From Rossellomorea aquimaris (GTDB lineage: Bacteria > Bacillota > Bacilli > Bacillales > Bacillaceae_B), in contig NZ_VTEX01000003.1 in the NCBI RefSeq assembly GCF_008180865.1, forward strand, positions 2,501 to 66,500: 64,000 bases of DNA. The letters run 5' to 3'. The notes below the pieces were generated by a model that did not search any database, was not told where the DNA came from, and saw only the letters and a list, made by a program, of their open reading frames with translations. Position 1 is the stretch's first letter, and each line of letters begins with the position of its first letter. The translations under genes and the position numbers were made by a program. Shown here piece after piece: positions 36,014 to 44,460 of this stretch.

Positions 36014-36130
36014 AGATGTCTATACCAATTTTATGAATAAAAAAGTTAGATTAATGATTTTATAAAGTTAGATTGCAGTTTCACTACAAATATACTGTTC
36101 AAAAATAAACTGGTATAGACATCTATACTA
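36014..36130. promoter_or_regulatory. two NagR (dre) operators between nagP and nagA
   Basis: AGATGTCTATACCAAT (36014-36029) and TGGTATAGACATCTATAC (36111-36128) are inverted copies of one another and match the known YvoA/NagR operator core TGGTATAGACA. One faces each divergent gene, about 80 bases apart, so a single regulator can control nagP and nagAB together. Confidence 0.85.
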
Positions 36131-36175
36131 TCAGGTGTTATTGTAGAGATGTAAAGTACTCAAGGAGTGATTTCA

Positions 36176-37384
36176 ATGATCTCAAATATAGAAAAGCTGC
36201 TTATTCTGGATGGCAACATCTATGGGGAAGATACAGTATATGAAAAAGGGTATATCAAAATTGAGAATGGAATGATCACCGAAATGGGTGAGCGTTCCCA
36301 GTTAACCAATACAGAAGAATTCAAAGTGATTTCACTTCCTCATGGGTATAGTGTTGTCCCGGGAATGATAGATATTCATATTCATGGCGTAAATGGTGCC
36401 GACACAATGGATGCCACACGGGAAGCTCTCGACACGATGGCCGTGACACTTCCGAAAGAAGGAACCACAAGCTTCCTTGCGACAACGATGACGGAAGCAT
36501 CCGGTGCAATCGAAAAAGCCTTGAAGGCAACGGCAGACTATATGTCAGACCATCAAAAAAGCGGTCAGGCAGAAATACTCGGCCTTCATTTAGAAGGTCC
36601 ATTCATAAATCCGGATAAGGCAGGAGCACAGCCTCTGAATCGTATCCAGAAGCCAAATGTCGAAGTGTTTAAAAACTGGCATGCTCTTTCAGGAGAGAAT
36701 ATTAAGTTGGTGACCCTTGCCCCTGAACTTGATGATGAATACGAACTGATCCGTTACTTAAAAGAGAATGGGATTGTCGCTTCAGTCGGTCATTCCAGTG
36801 CAACCTATGATCAGATCGGGGAAGCCATCGATGCAGGATTGTCCCATGTTACCCACTTGTTCAACCAAATGTCGGGACTTCATCATCGAGAGCCTGGCAT
36901 CGTCGGAGCATCCTTCCTTCGAAAAGAATTAATGGTGGAATTGATTTCAGACGGCATCCACGTTCGTCCGGAAGTGGTCCAATTGGCATTCGATCAAATT
37001 ACAGACGAGCGATTAATCCTCATCACTGATTCCATGAGAGCCAAATGCTTGAAAAACGGCCAGTATGATCTTGGCGGTCAGATGGTGACGGTTAAGGACG
37101 GGAAAGCATTATTGGACGAAGACACTTTAGCAGGAAGCGTATTGAAGATGAAAGACGCCTTTACAAATATCCAGGAATTCACTAGGGGAGATATGAGAAG
37201 CGCGATCAGAATGACCGCTGAAAACCCTGCCAGACAATTAAATGTCTTTGATCGAAAAGGTAGCCTTGCTCCCCGGAAAGATGCAGATATCGTCATATTA
37301 GACGAAAACAAAGACGTATACACAACGATATGTAAAGGAAAAATAGCCTATATTCGAGAGGATGATACTCATGAAACTAATTGA
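36176..37384 (+). CDS. nagA: N-acetylglucosamine-6-phosphate deacetylase
   Basis: 402 residues from ATG 36176 (AAGGAGTGATTTCA upstream; a GTG nine bases earlier is less likely). It is an amidohydrolase with the metal motif GMIDIHIHGVNG, the Glu/His segments LEGPFINPDKAGAQ, VGHSSATYDQ and THLFNQMSGLHHREPG, and the catalytic Asp in LITDSMRAKCL. It removes acetate from GlcNAc 6-phosphate. nagB overlaps its end by 14 bases. Length and motifs match NagA of Bacillus. Confidence 0.95.
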   Translation: MISNIEKLLILDGNIYGEDTVYEKGYIKIENGMITEMGERSQLTNTEEFKVISLPHGYSVVPGMIDIHIHGVNGADTMDATREALDTMAVTLPKEGTTSFLATTMTEASGAIEKALKATADYMSDHQKSGQAEILGLHLEGPFINPDKAGAQPLNRIQKPNVEVFKNWHALSGENIKLVTLAPELDDEYELIRYLKENGIVASVGHSSATYDQIGEAIDAGLSHVTHLFNQMSGLHHREPGIVGASFLRKELMVELISDGIHVRPEVVQLAFDQITDERLILITDSMRAKCLKNGQYDLGGQMVTVKDGKALLDEDTLAGSVLKMKDAFTNIQEFTRGDMRSAIRMTAENPARQLNVFDRKGSLAPRKDADIVILDENKDVYTTICKGKIAYIREDDTHETN

Positions 37385-38120
37385 AGTGAAAGACTACCAG
37401 GAAATGAGTCAAGTCGCTGCAGACTATCTGTTATCCAAGGTGAAAGAATCTGATAAGCTGACCCTTGGATTAGCCACAGGCGGAACACCACAAGGGCTTT
37501 ATGAAGCATTGATAAATGACCATAATAAGAACAGGACCTCCTATCAACATGTATCTTCGTTTAACCTGGACGAATACATCGGATTGTCCGGTAAACACCC
37601 TAACAGCTACTACCATTACATGAATGACCACCTATTTAAACATATTGATATAGATTCAGAAAACACCCATATCCCTTCTGGAAAAGCCGTCGACCTCGAA
37701 AAGGAATGCGAGGCATACGATGAAAAAATCCGTTTACATGGCGGAATCGACCTTCAAATACTGGGAATCGGCAGCAACGGACATATCGGTTTTAATGAAC
37801 CAGGTACTCCTTTTGAATCCAACACCCACATTGTCGAGCTTGCCGAGTCTACACGTGAGGCTAATGCCCGTTATTTTGACTCGATTGATGAAGTACCTGC
37901 TCAAGCCATCACGATGGGGATTTCTTCGATTATGAAAAGCAAAGAAATCCTTCTCCTTGTTTCAGGTGAGGCGAAACAAGTGGCCATGAAAAAGTTAGTA
38001 GAAGGAGAAATCTCTGAGAACTTCCCTGCTTCTATCTTGAATCGCCACGAGCATGTCACGGTGATTGCCGATCAAGAAGCGCTGGCAATGGTGAAAGGGT
38101 TAGAGTTGTTGAATAGATGA
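37371..38120 (+). CDS. nagB: Glucosamine-6-phosphate deaminase
   Basis: 249 residues from ATG 37371; GAGAGGATG upstream supports it. NagB marks are LGLATGGTPQGLYEAL, the catalytic segment SSFNLDEYIGLSGKHPNSYYHYM and IGSNGHIGFNEPGTPF. It converts glucosamine 6-phosphate to fructose 6-phosphate and ammonia. Overlapping nagA by 14 bases, it is translationally coupled. A terminator follows, and then the tRNA gene that serves as integration target. Confidence 0.95.
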   Translation: MKLIEVKDYQEMSQVAADYLLSKVKESDKLTLGLATGGTPQGLYEALINDHNKNRTSYQHVSSFNLDEYIGLSGKHPNSYYHYMNDHLFKHIDIDSENTHIPSGKAVDLEKECEAYDEKIRLHGGIDLQILGIGSNGHIGFNEPGTPFESNTHIVELAESTREANARYFDSIDEVPAQAITMGISSIMKSKEILLLVSGEAKQVAMKKLVEGEISENFPASILNRHEHVTVIADQEALAMVKGLELLNR

Positions 38121-38162
38121 AAGGATGAAGATGTGGAGTGAGTATGTTTAGTCCATGTCAGG

Positions 38163-38194
38163 AGAGCGGCGGACAATGGTTCGCCGCTTTTATA
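38163..38194 (+). terminator. terminator of nagAB
   Basis: AGCGGCG and CGCCGCT around a ten-base loop are followed by TTTATAT. Confidence 0.78.
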
Positions 38195-38226
38195 TAAATT
38201 AAAACTAAGAATATTATAAAAAAAGA

Positions 38227-38256
38227 TTGACGAACGCTATGAACATTTCTTATAAT
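38227..38256 (+). promoter_or_regulatory. promoter of tRNA-Ala
   Basis: TTGACG and TATAAT are 18 bases apart and end 18 bases before the tRNA gene. Confidence 0.8.
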
Positions 38257-38274
38257 TAATCTTGACCGATTAAC

Positions 38275-38347
38275 GGGGCATTAGCTCAGCTGGGAGAGCG
38301 TTTGGCTGGCAGCCAAAAGGTCAGCGGTTCGATCCCGCTATGCTCCA
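38275..38347 (+). tRNA. tRNA-Ala (anticodon GGC)
   Basis: The 73 bases fold into a full cloverleaf: acceptor GGGGCAT with ATGCTCC, D arm GCTC/GAGC, anticodon stem TTTGG/CCAAA with loop CTGGCAG (anticodon GGC), T arm with GGTTCGATCC, and discriminator A. CCA is not encoded. The gene is whole only because the inserted element supplies its 3' part from base 38303 on. The original 3' part remains at 55521-55568. This is the attachment site of the element. Confidence 0.95.
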
Positions 38348-38350
38348 TAC
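38303..38350 (+). repeat. attL, 48-bp core repeat
   Basis: Bases 38303-38350 are identical to 55521-55568. The repeat spans the anticodon arm to three bases past the tRNA end. The identity ends at 38350/55568 (C versus A next) and before 38303/55521. Confidence 0.95.
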
Positions 38351-38420
38351 CGCGTTATATCAACGTTTGTAAGACGTTAGAATCACAGTAGCGAAACGGA
38401 CCTAATTCCGTCAGCGCAAC

Positions 38421-38460
38421 GCCCTCTTTTTCGATAACTTATCGAGAAGGGGGCTTTTTT
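38421..38460 (+). terminator. hairpin with T tract in front of the integrase gene
   Basis: GCCCTCTTTTTCGATAA pairs with TTATCGAGAAGGGGGC and is followed by TTTTTT. The integrase ATG is only seven bases beyond, and the GGGGG that could act as its ribosome site is inside the stem. It ends the tRNA transcript and may also limit integrase expression. Confidence 0.8.
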
Positions 38461-38466
38461 GCGTTT

Positions 38467-39519
38467 ATGTCGCATTCAGAAAAACGTCGAGGCAAACGGG
38501 TCAAGAATTCCACCGTTAAAACTCACCGCAAAAATCAATTCCATTTACCCGCATTGCTCGAGAAATCATACGCTATTAAATTGTCGGAAGGATTGTCGGA
38601 TTCCACTTTATACATGTACCGGCATGCTCACAAGTTGTTTATCGAATATCTTGAGGCGATTAACCTATCGCTCAATTACCGGGAGCTTGACGTCGATGTT
38701 TGCCGGGGTTTCTCCGTTTGGTTATTGAACGAACGCCCTGCCAATGACGGCCATAAGTTTAAGCCCGAATCAGCGAAACAAAAAGGAATCAAGCCGCGAT
38801 CAGTCAACGACATGATTAAAACCATGCGGACAAGTTTTCGCCTATTGATTGAAGACGGAGAAGTCGACCGTAACCCCTTCGAAGGTGTGAAGTCCGTAAA
38901 GCAACCGCAGAAGCTTATTAACGTACTCACTGCTGAGGAGCTCAAGCAGATACTTATGTCGCTCGATAAACGGAACTATCCACAGTTTAGAGATTACGTA
39001 TTACTTACACTGCTCATTGAGTCGATGGGAAGAATCTCGGAAGTAATTACGTTACAACGTGCTGACGTCGATTTATCAGCGAAGGAAATTGTATTTAAGT
39101 CGGAAATCACTAAAACTAGGGCTGGCCGCATACTGCCGATCCAACAAAGGACGGCGCGACTGCTGAAGGAGTTAATCGCAGAGGTTGAGGAGTTTGAAAG
39201 CGACTATATCTTTCTTTCTAATTACGGAGAACCATTGCAGCCGAATAACTTCCGGAAGCGCCTGGCTAACTACGCGAAAAAGGTCGGCATTAAGAAGAAG
39301 GTTCATCCGCATCTTATTCGCCATTCAGTAGCGACCATTTACCTTGAGTCGGGCGGTAATCTACGTTACCTGCAATCGATACTGGGTCACGTCGATCAGC
39401 GAATGACATCCCGTTATACTCACCTATCGCGGGCAGCTATCGCCGAGAATCACGAACAGTTTTCCGCATTGAACGAAGTCATGGGCAAGTTGAATAAACC
39501 GCGCAAGACAAAAAGATAA
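38467..39519 (+). CDS. int: Tyrosine site-specific recombinase (element integrase)
   Basis: 350 residues. An N-terminal SAM-like core-binding domain (about 25-135; SDSTLYMYRHAHKLFIEYLEA) is followed by the catalytic domain (about 150-335). Active residues are visible: Arg in ESMGRISEVITLQ, Lys in SEITKTRAGRI, His-x-x-Arg in HLIRHSVATIYL, His in ILGHVDQRMT and the nucleophile Tyr in SRYTHLSRA. It lies 120 bases inside attL and should catalyse insertion into, and with help excision from, the tRNA-Ala site. The C-terminal tail is basic. Confidence 0.95.
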   Translation: MSHSEKRRGKRVKNSTVKTHRKNQFHLPALLEKSYAIKLSEGLSDSTLYMYRHAHKLFIEYLEAINLSLNYRELDVDVCRGFSVWLLNERPANDGHKFKPESAKQKGIKPRSVNDMIKTMRTSFRLLIEDGEVDRNPFEGVKSVKQPQKLINVLTAEELKQILMSLDKRNYPQFRDYVLLTLLIESMGRISEVITLQRADVDLSAKEIVFKSEITKTRAGRILPIQQRTARLLKELIAEVEEFESDYIFLSNYGEPLQPNNFRKRLANYAKKVGIKKKVHPHLIRHSVATIYLESGGNLRYLQSILGHVDQRMTSRYTHLSRAAIAENHEQFSALNEVMGKLNKPRKTKR

Positions 39520-39652
39520 AATTGCGCATAAAAAAAGGCGCTCTGCCGAAACAGAACACCAACCCTACCAATATTATATTTGAAAAAAGGCGTTCATGTC
39601 AACGCTTATTCAAGTATGCCTGTTTCCGGTCGAGCCGGAGGAGAGCCGAACT

Positions 39653-40426
39653 ATGCAGTTATCCTGCGAATCTACATATCGCAACCTATCCACGTTCGAT
39701 TCAGTCGAGCAGTTAAACGAATCAGCCCGCAGTCATGCCCGGCAGTTGACCGGCACCGAGGCGGCCGTCTTTGACGAGCTCTCGCGTCATAGCTGCAAGT
39801 ATCCTGGCGTCAGCTTTCTAACGAAGACCAACATCGGCAAGCTAGTCGGTAAGAGTCGCCGCACGATCATCCGAGTGTGTCAGCGATTAGAGGAGCTGGG
39901 GATCATTCACCAATATGAACTACGCCGGCAGTCAGACGGGCAGCAGACGAGTAATGCGATTGTGATATTACCGGTTAAATCCGACCATGTGGTCGCAAAT
40001 GAGGTCACGTACCCACAAACAGGTTGCTTGTTGCAAAATGCAACGACTAAAGCGTCTGATGTCGGACGAAATTGTGTAACCCCGGAGTTACATGTCACAC
40101 AAGCACCTGGCGAAAATGACACACCAATAAGCTCGTCTTCTTTAAGCAATCAACCGTTACTATGTAATACGTCTAGTCCATACATACGTTTCAAGAAATT
40201 GATCGCAGATAAAAAGCTTCGGAATAAAATTTACGGAGTGTTTTTAGCTCATACGTCATACCTCAAGAACGCCTATAATCCAGCAGTATTATTAAACGTG
40301 GGCATCACGGCAGCTATGACCGCCTTTAAGTCGCCTGGTGTAAAGAATATAGTCGGCTATTATAACGGAGTCCTCGATAAGATGCTGGATAAGTTATATT
40401 TCGCAGAAGTTATTGCAGGAGAATAG
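39653..40426 (+). CDS. Helix-turn-helix protein, possible replication or regulatory protein
   Basis: 257 residues from ATG 39653, chosen because GGAGGAGAG lies seven bases upstream; a longer frame starts at 39596. The N-terminal part has a winged helix (about 30-110; LTGTEAAVFDELSRHS, FLTKTNIGKLVGKSRRTIIRVCQRLEELGII), typical of the HTH_36-type N-terminal domains of replication proteins. The middle (about 115-185) is low in structure, and the last 60 residues are helical. It sits behind the integrase and is transcribed in the same direction. I cannot tell an initiator from a regulator. Confidence 0.65.
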   Translation: MQLSCESTYRNLSTFDSVEQLNESARSHARQLTGTEAAVFDELSRHSCKYPGVSFLTKTNIGKLVGKSRRTIIRVCQRLEELGIIHQYELRRQSDGQQTSNAIVILPVKSDHVVANEVTYPQTGCLLQNATTKASDVGRNCVTPELHVTQAPGENDTPISSSSLSNQPLLCNTSSPYIRFKKLIADKKLRNKIYGVFLAHTSYLKNAYNPAVLLNVGITAAMTAFKSPGVKNIVGYYNGVLDKMLDKLYFAEVIAGE

Positions 40427-40511
40427 CGAATTAGGTCGAATTACTTATGCGATGGGTTGCATTCCTATAAAACTTAATAACGTACCCATCATAAGACGAG
40501 GAGGAAGATAG

Positions 40512-40988
40512 ATGGAAATTAAACCTACACTAAACGATGCACTACAAAACGTACACAACTCTTTTGTAGATATAAATAAGCGAACACAACAACAATTAAA
40601 CGATGTTGGCAGATTAAACAGGGAGCGAATTGAAAGAGAAGAAAAAAACCTTGAATACCAAAAAATAAATATCGATCAAAATAAAACTCTAATAAAATTA
40701 CAAGAAACTGAATTAGCTTTTTTGAATTCCATAAATGATGACACTAGTAAATTGGTTAAATTGTTAATATCATTAGAACAAGTAAATGCGATTAACGGCA
40801 AAATAGTTGAAGCAAATATGCTAGAGATTGAAAAAAGATTAGATGAAATCATTAATAAAACTCCAAGCGGAAATCTTCAAGATGAATTATTAGATGAAGT
40901 GAAGAAGCAAATGGTTGAAAAAGGGGTAAATTACGGAGTTCAATTTTTGATTACTGGAATCAAAGCGATGGTAGCTAGTCAAGGATAA
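40512..40988 (+). CDS. Unknown coiled-coil protein (possible moron/cargo gene)
   Basis: 158 residues, mostly long helices. Residues 15-110 are rich in E, K, Q, N and L with heptad-like spacing; the C-terminal 30 residues (VNYGVQFLITGIKAMVASQG) are mildly hydrophobic. No family recognised. GAGGAGGAAGATAG precedes the ATG. Its codons are visibly more A/T-rich (many AAT, AAA, ATA) than the neighbouring element genes, it has its own terminator, and it sits between the left-end block and the leftward late genes. That fits an independently acquired accessory gene. Confidence 0.65.
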   Translation: MEIKPTLNDALQNVHNSFVDINKRTQQQLNDVGRLNRERIEREEKNLEYQKINIDQNKTLIKLQETELAFLNSINDDTSKLVKLLISLEQVNAINGKIVEANMLEIEKRLDEIINKTPSGNLQDELLDEVKKQMVEKGVNYGVQFLITGIKAMVASQG

Positions 40989-40999
40989 ATACCAAGAAA

Positions 41000-41037
41000 A
41001 ATGGCCCAACGGCGATTAAACCGAAGGGCTTTGCTTT
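41000..41037. terminator. bidirectional terminator between the coiled-coil and tape measure genes
   Basis: GCCCAACGG and CCGAAGGGC form an interrupted stem; T-rich bases follow on both strands. It lies between convergent stop codons. Confidence 0.65.
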
Positions 41038-43838
41038 TATAGTTTTACTCCGTTCGTCCTAAGTTCTTGGCTGAGGTTATTCCTAAATAACTGATCGTTC
41101 TCACCAAAGCTTGCATGAGCGATTTCTCTGCCGTCTAGCTCAACTTTAACCGGACGGTTGGCTAATTGTTCAATCGACTGAACGAGTGATGAAATATTCG
41201 TCGATTCGGATACGTTTGCAGTAGAACCCGTCAATCCTGCATCAATCATCCGCATTAGGTTCGCCTGTTGAGACTCCGTCAGCACCATTTCATTGCGGAG
41301 CAGCCTGACGTCAATCTCGTTGTGTTTCGGAGAATTAGCAAACTGGCTCGCTAGACCTCCCATGTGCAGCTTCGGCATTTGATTAATCGCATTTTCACCT
41401 ACGATTCCGCCTGTATGATACGTACTAGCCCCGACACCTTCTGCCGCCCTTCTTGCCTGCGAATAGGTCTTCGCGCCGTACTCTTGGATGTACACGCGCT
41501 TGGTAACATCGGCACCTAGTCGACTGTTTAACGTGTCAGCTACGCCAATAATTGAAGCGATTTTACTTCGAACGCCTTCGAGCTTGCCGATTTTCGCATC
41601 AATTTCCGCCTTGGCTTGGCGATATTCCGTCGTGTTACGAGTAGCCGCATCCTTAATGTTATCCATTTCGGCTTTCTGCTTGTAGAGATTCGTCAGCTCA
41701 GACTCGAGCGTTTTCATTTCTTCGCCTCGCTTGGCATTAATACCGCTTTGCTTCAGTTCGATTTCGACCATGCGATATTTAACCTCGTCTAGCTGGCCGA
41801 TTTGCTCCTGAATCTTATCGAGTTCCTTCGAGCGTTCGAGCACCACGTTGGCAGCTTCAGAACGTTGGTCTTTAATCTCTTGCAATTTCTTCTTCTCGAG
41901 CGCTAGGTTGAAGGTTAACTGCTGCGCTTCACTGTCATTTCCTGACTTTTTCGCCGCGTTTAGTTCGGCTTCAATACCACCAATAATTCGGAGCTGATCG
42001 CTTTCCTGAATGTCGAGGTCGATCATCTTCTGCTTTTCCGTGTTAATTTCGCTAGCGATTCGCTTCTCATCGAGCAGTAGGCCCTTCATATTTGCCTCAA
42101 GTTTTGTTCGCTTGGCCTCGAGTTCAAGGCGGATCATCTCGACTTGCTGAGCGTTGAATTCTTTCGCAGCACCCGTATTTTCTAACAGGATGTTTCCTTG
42201 TTCCGTTAGGACAGTATTAGATTCCGGTACTGCAGCAACTATGTCCCCGTTTAATTTAACCAGGCGATCAAGCTCTTCGTTAGATAAGCCTGATTTCTCA
42301 TATAGATTCGCCTGTTCTCTGCCAAGTCGTGCAATTGTTTCCGGATCCGCAGTCTTTGTTAGTTCGGAGTTAATGTCTACGAATCGAGCAAATTCGTCGT
42401 TTGATAACCTTAATTTCAACGTTAGCTTATCGTATTCAGCGATGTTACCTGCAAGGGCCTGGCGATTCTTCTCCATCTCGTTAACGCCGTCGAGCGTCAC
42501 CTTGTTAAACTCGTCCTGACCAACTTTCGCGGCCATCAGCACGCCTCCAAGAATAGATAATGCACCGATTGCAATTCCAACAGGGCCGCCGGCAATGAAC
42601 ATCGTCCTTAGTGCAAGCGATAATTTCCCAAGCGTAGAAACGACTAACGCGATACTTGTGGCAGTTCCGGCAAATGCAAGGCCGGTCTTAATCGTCGAAG
42701 TATCAACTTCGGTCAAGGTACGAACCATATTGGATCCTTCTTTTACGATTTCCGTAAAGATTGGCAGAAACTCTTTTCCGATTTTGATTCCGGCTTCCTC
42801 TGCTGCGGATTGAAACTCCTTAAATGCCCCGATCAGGTTATCGTTCATTTTCTTCGCAACCTCTTCAGCCGTTCCTCCGCTATTTTCTAGCGCCTTCGAG
42901 TAGTCCGCAAGCTTTTGTTCTCCGTCAGAGATTAAGCTAAGGAAACCGGATGCTGCTTCCGTTCCAACTAACTGAGCGACTGTAGCCGTCTTCTGTGCTT
43001 GCGTCATATCCTTCATTTTCTCGCCGATATGTCCGACCAATTCCGGTAAAGACTTCATAGCTCCGTTTGCATCCGTTACTTTAATTCCGAGCTCTTCCAT
43101 TGCGTCTTTTGTTTGTCCGGTAGGATTCGCTAAGCTAAGTAAGGCAGCACGTAAAGCTACCCCGGCACTTTCGCCTTGGATTCCGGCATTTGACATGCTC
43201 GCGATTCCTGCAGCCGTATCTTCAAATGAGATTCCCAACGATTTAGCGACCGGACCGACATATTTAAGTGCTCCGGCGAGTTGTGGGAGGTTTGTGTTGG
43301 CCGTATTCATCGTTTTGACTAGGACGTCAACTGCGGATCCTGTTTCCTGGGCAGTTATTCCGAACCCTGTCATGATGTTCGATACCATGTCGGAAGCACT
43401 CGCTAAATCGATTCCTCCTGCCGCAGCTGCGTTTAACACGGCAGGCAATGCTGAGATTTGATCCTCGACCTTAAAACCGGCCATTGCGAGGTATGTTAAG
43501 GCGTCAGCTGCCTGGGAAGCGCTAAATTGTGTAGTTGAGCCCATTTCTCGGGCGACTGATTCTAAACGTGATAAATCCTGCGCTGAAGCGTTTGAAATTG
43601 CCCCGAGCTTGCTCATTGATTGCTCGAAGGTCGCTGCCGTCTTAACACTTGCTCCAATCGCTCCGGCTATCGCTGCGCCCATCCCTATGGAGGCGGTTTG
43701 AATCACCGATAAATCCTTGCCGACTTGTTTCGCACTCATTCCGGTTTGCTTCATAGCCTGACGCGAATCAGCCATCTTTTTCTTAAAGTCGCTATTTTCT
43801 AAGACTAATCGTGCTCTAATTTCTCCGACCGATGCCAT
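41037..43838 (-). CDS. Phage tail tape measure protein (TP901 type)
   Basis: 933 residues. About 60-360 form the TP901-type core (FEQSMSKLGAISNASAQDL, STTQFSASQAADALTYLAMAGF, MSNAGIQGESAGVALRAALLSLANP). Two hydrophobic segments (about 375-440) are followed by a long coiled coil (about 560-770). Such proteins set tail length in siphophages and are ejected with the DNA; 933 residues would give about a 140-nm tail by the 1.5 angstrom per residue rule. The start overlaps the previous stop by one base. No other clear tail gene accompanies it, which is very unusual. Confidence 0.9.
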   Translation of the reverse strand: MASVGEIRARLVLENSDFKKKMADSRQAMKQTGMSAKQVGKDLSVIQTASIGMGAAIAGAIGASVKTAATFEQSMSKLGAISNASAQDLSRLESVAREMGSTTQFSASQAADALTYLAMAGFKVEDQISALPAVLNAAAAGGIDLASASDMVSNIMTGFGITAQETGSAVDVLVKTMNTANTNLPQLAGALKYVGPVAKSLGISFEDTAAGIASMSNAGIQGESAGVALRAALLSLANPTGQTKDAMEELGIKVTDANGAMKSLPELVGHIGEKMKDMTQAQKTATVAQLVGTEAASGFLSLISDGEQKLADYSKALENSGGTAEEVAKKMNDNLIGAFKEFQSAAEEAGIKIGKEFLPIFTEIVKEGSNMVRTLTEVDTSTIKTGLAFAGTATSIALVVSTLGKLSLALRTMFIAGGPVGIAIGALSILGGVLMAAKVGQDEFNKVTLDGVNEMEKNRQALAGNIAEYDKLTLKLRLSNDEFARFVDINSELTKTADPETIARLGREQANLYEKSGLSNEELDRLVKLNGDIVAAVPESNTVLTEQGNILLENTGAAKEFNAQQVEMIRLELEAKRTKLEANMKGLLLDEKRIASEINTEKQKMIDLDIQESDQLRIIGGIEAELNAAKKSGNDSEAQQLTFNLALEKKKLQEIKDQRSEAANVVLERSKELDKIQEQIGQLDEVKYRMVEIELKQSGINAKRGEEMKTLESELTNLYKQKAEMDNIKDAATRNTTEYRQAKAEIDAKIGKLEGVRSKIASIIGVADTLNSRLGADVTKRVYIQEYGAKTYSQARRAAEGVGASTYHTGGIVGENAINQMPKLHMGGLASQFANSPKHNEIDVRLLRNEMVLTESQQANLMRMIDAGLTGSTANVSESTNISSLVQSIEQLANRPVKVELDGREIAHASFGENDQLFRNNLSQELRTNGVKL

Positions 43839-44038
43839 TATTCTTCACCAGCCAATCGGAATAACTCGAGAATTTCATCCGGCTCAAGGGTTGCTAATAA
43901 CTGACCGGCCTTTCCAATTCGTTCTACTTCTTCAATCGTGAAATCCGCTTCTCCTCTTTTAACACGTGAACTCATTCCTATTAACACGCCGACTGCTTCG
44001 CCCAAGTCAGCGCTTGCTTTTTCGTCAAAATATTTCAT
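43838..44038 (-). CDS. Small protein upstream of the tape measure gene
   Basis: 66 residues from ATG 44038 (MKYFDEKASADLGEAVGVLIG); GGAAGGGA is about nine bases upstream, while the longer frame to 44062 lacks such a site. Acidic and helical, ending in EPDEILELFRLAGEE. In tailed phages the two small genes ahead of the tape measure encode tail assembly chaperones; position and size fit, sequence gives no proof. Its stop overlaps the tape measure start (TAATG), so translation is coupled. Confidence 0.65.
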   Translation of the reverse strand: MKYFDEKASADLGEAVGVLIGMSSRVKRGEADFTIEEVERIGKAGQLLATLEPDEILELFRLAGEE

Positions 44039-44063
44039 GCGATCAATTCCCTTCCGTTTCAAA

Positions 44064-44090
44064 TTAAAAAGAGCCGCCCGTAGGCAGCCC
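44064..44090 (-). terminator. terminator-like hairpin before the 66-residue gene
   Basis: On the minus strand GCTGCC, four bases and GGCGGC are followed by TCTTTTTAATT. It lies between the 79- and 66-residue genes, within the late series. Confidence 0.6.
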
Positions 44091-44097
44091 GTATGAC

Positions 44098-44337
44098 TTA
44101 TGCGCTAAATGTTTCAAGATACTTCTGTTTCATTGCAGCGTATAGCTTAGCTGCCTCGAGACTATCCGGCTGACTCGCTGCATCATCGTGCAAAATGGAT
44201 AAATTGTCGGCGGTCAGGCGATAGTCGCTGACGTCAACTGCGCTCAGGTCTTCTCCTTGCACGCTTTCCATTACCTTCTCATCGCCGTTAATAACAATCT
44301 TTCCAGTTTCTCTAACTACCATTTCAAATGAATTCAT
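44098..44337 (-). CDS. Small protein, possible tail chaperone
   Basis: 79 residues from ATG 44337 (MNSFEMVVRETGKIVING); GAAGGGAATGGG lies upstream, and the longer frame to 44409 is not supported. Acidic, with a beta-like first half and helical end (SLEAAKLYAAMKQKYLETFSA). It lies two genes ahead of the tape measure gene, the usual place of tail assembly chaperones. Terminator-like hairpins flank it on both sides, so its level may be set separately from its neighbours. Confidence 0.62.
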   Translation of the reverse strand: MNSFEMVVRETGKIVINGDEKVMESVQGEDLSAVDVSDYRLTADNLSILHDDAASQPDSLEAAKLYAAMKQKYLETFSA

Positions 44338-44366
44338 ATATCCCATTCCCTTCGTTTTTTTTGTAA

Positions 44367-44397
44367 TTAAAAAGACGCCCCGGTGAAAGGCGTCTAA
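44367..44397 (-). terminator. terminator-like hairpin after the 255-residue gene
   Basis: On the minus strand AGACGCC, a nine-base loop and GGCGTCT are followed by TTTTAATT. It shares the TCTTTTTAATT tail with the hairpin at 44064-44090. Confidence 0.72.
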
Positions 44398-44460
44398 TAG
44401 GAAGGACAAAAGCTCCAGGCCGGCATGTCATTCCGACCGTTCATCGCAAGATATTCAGTT

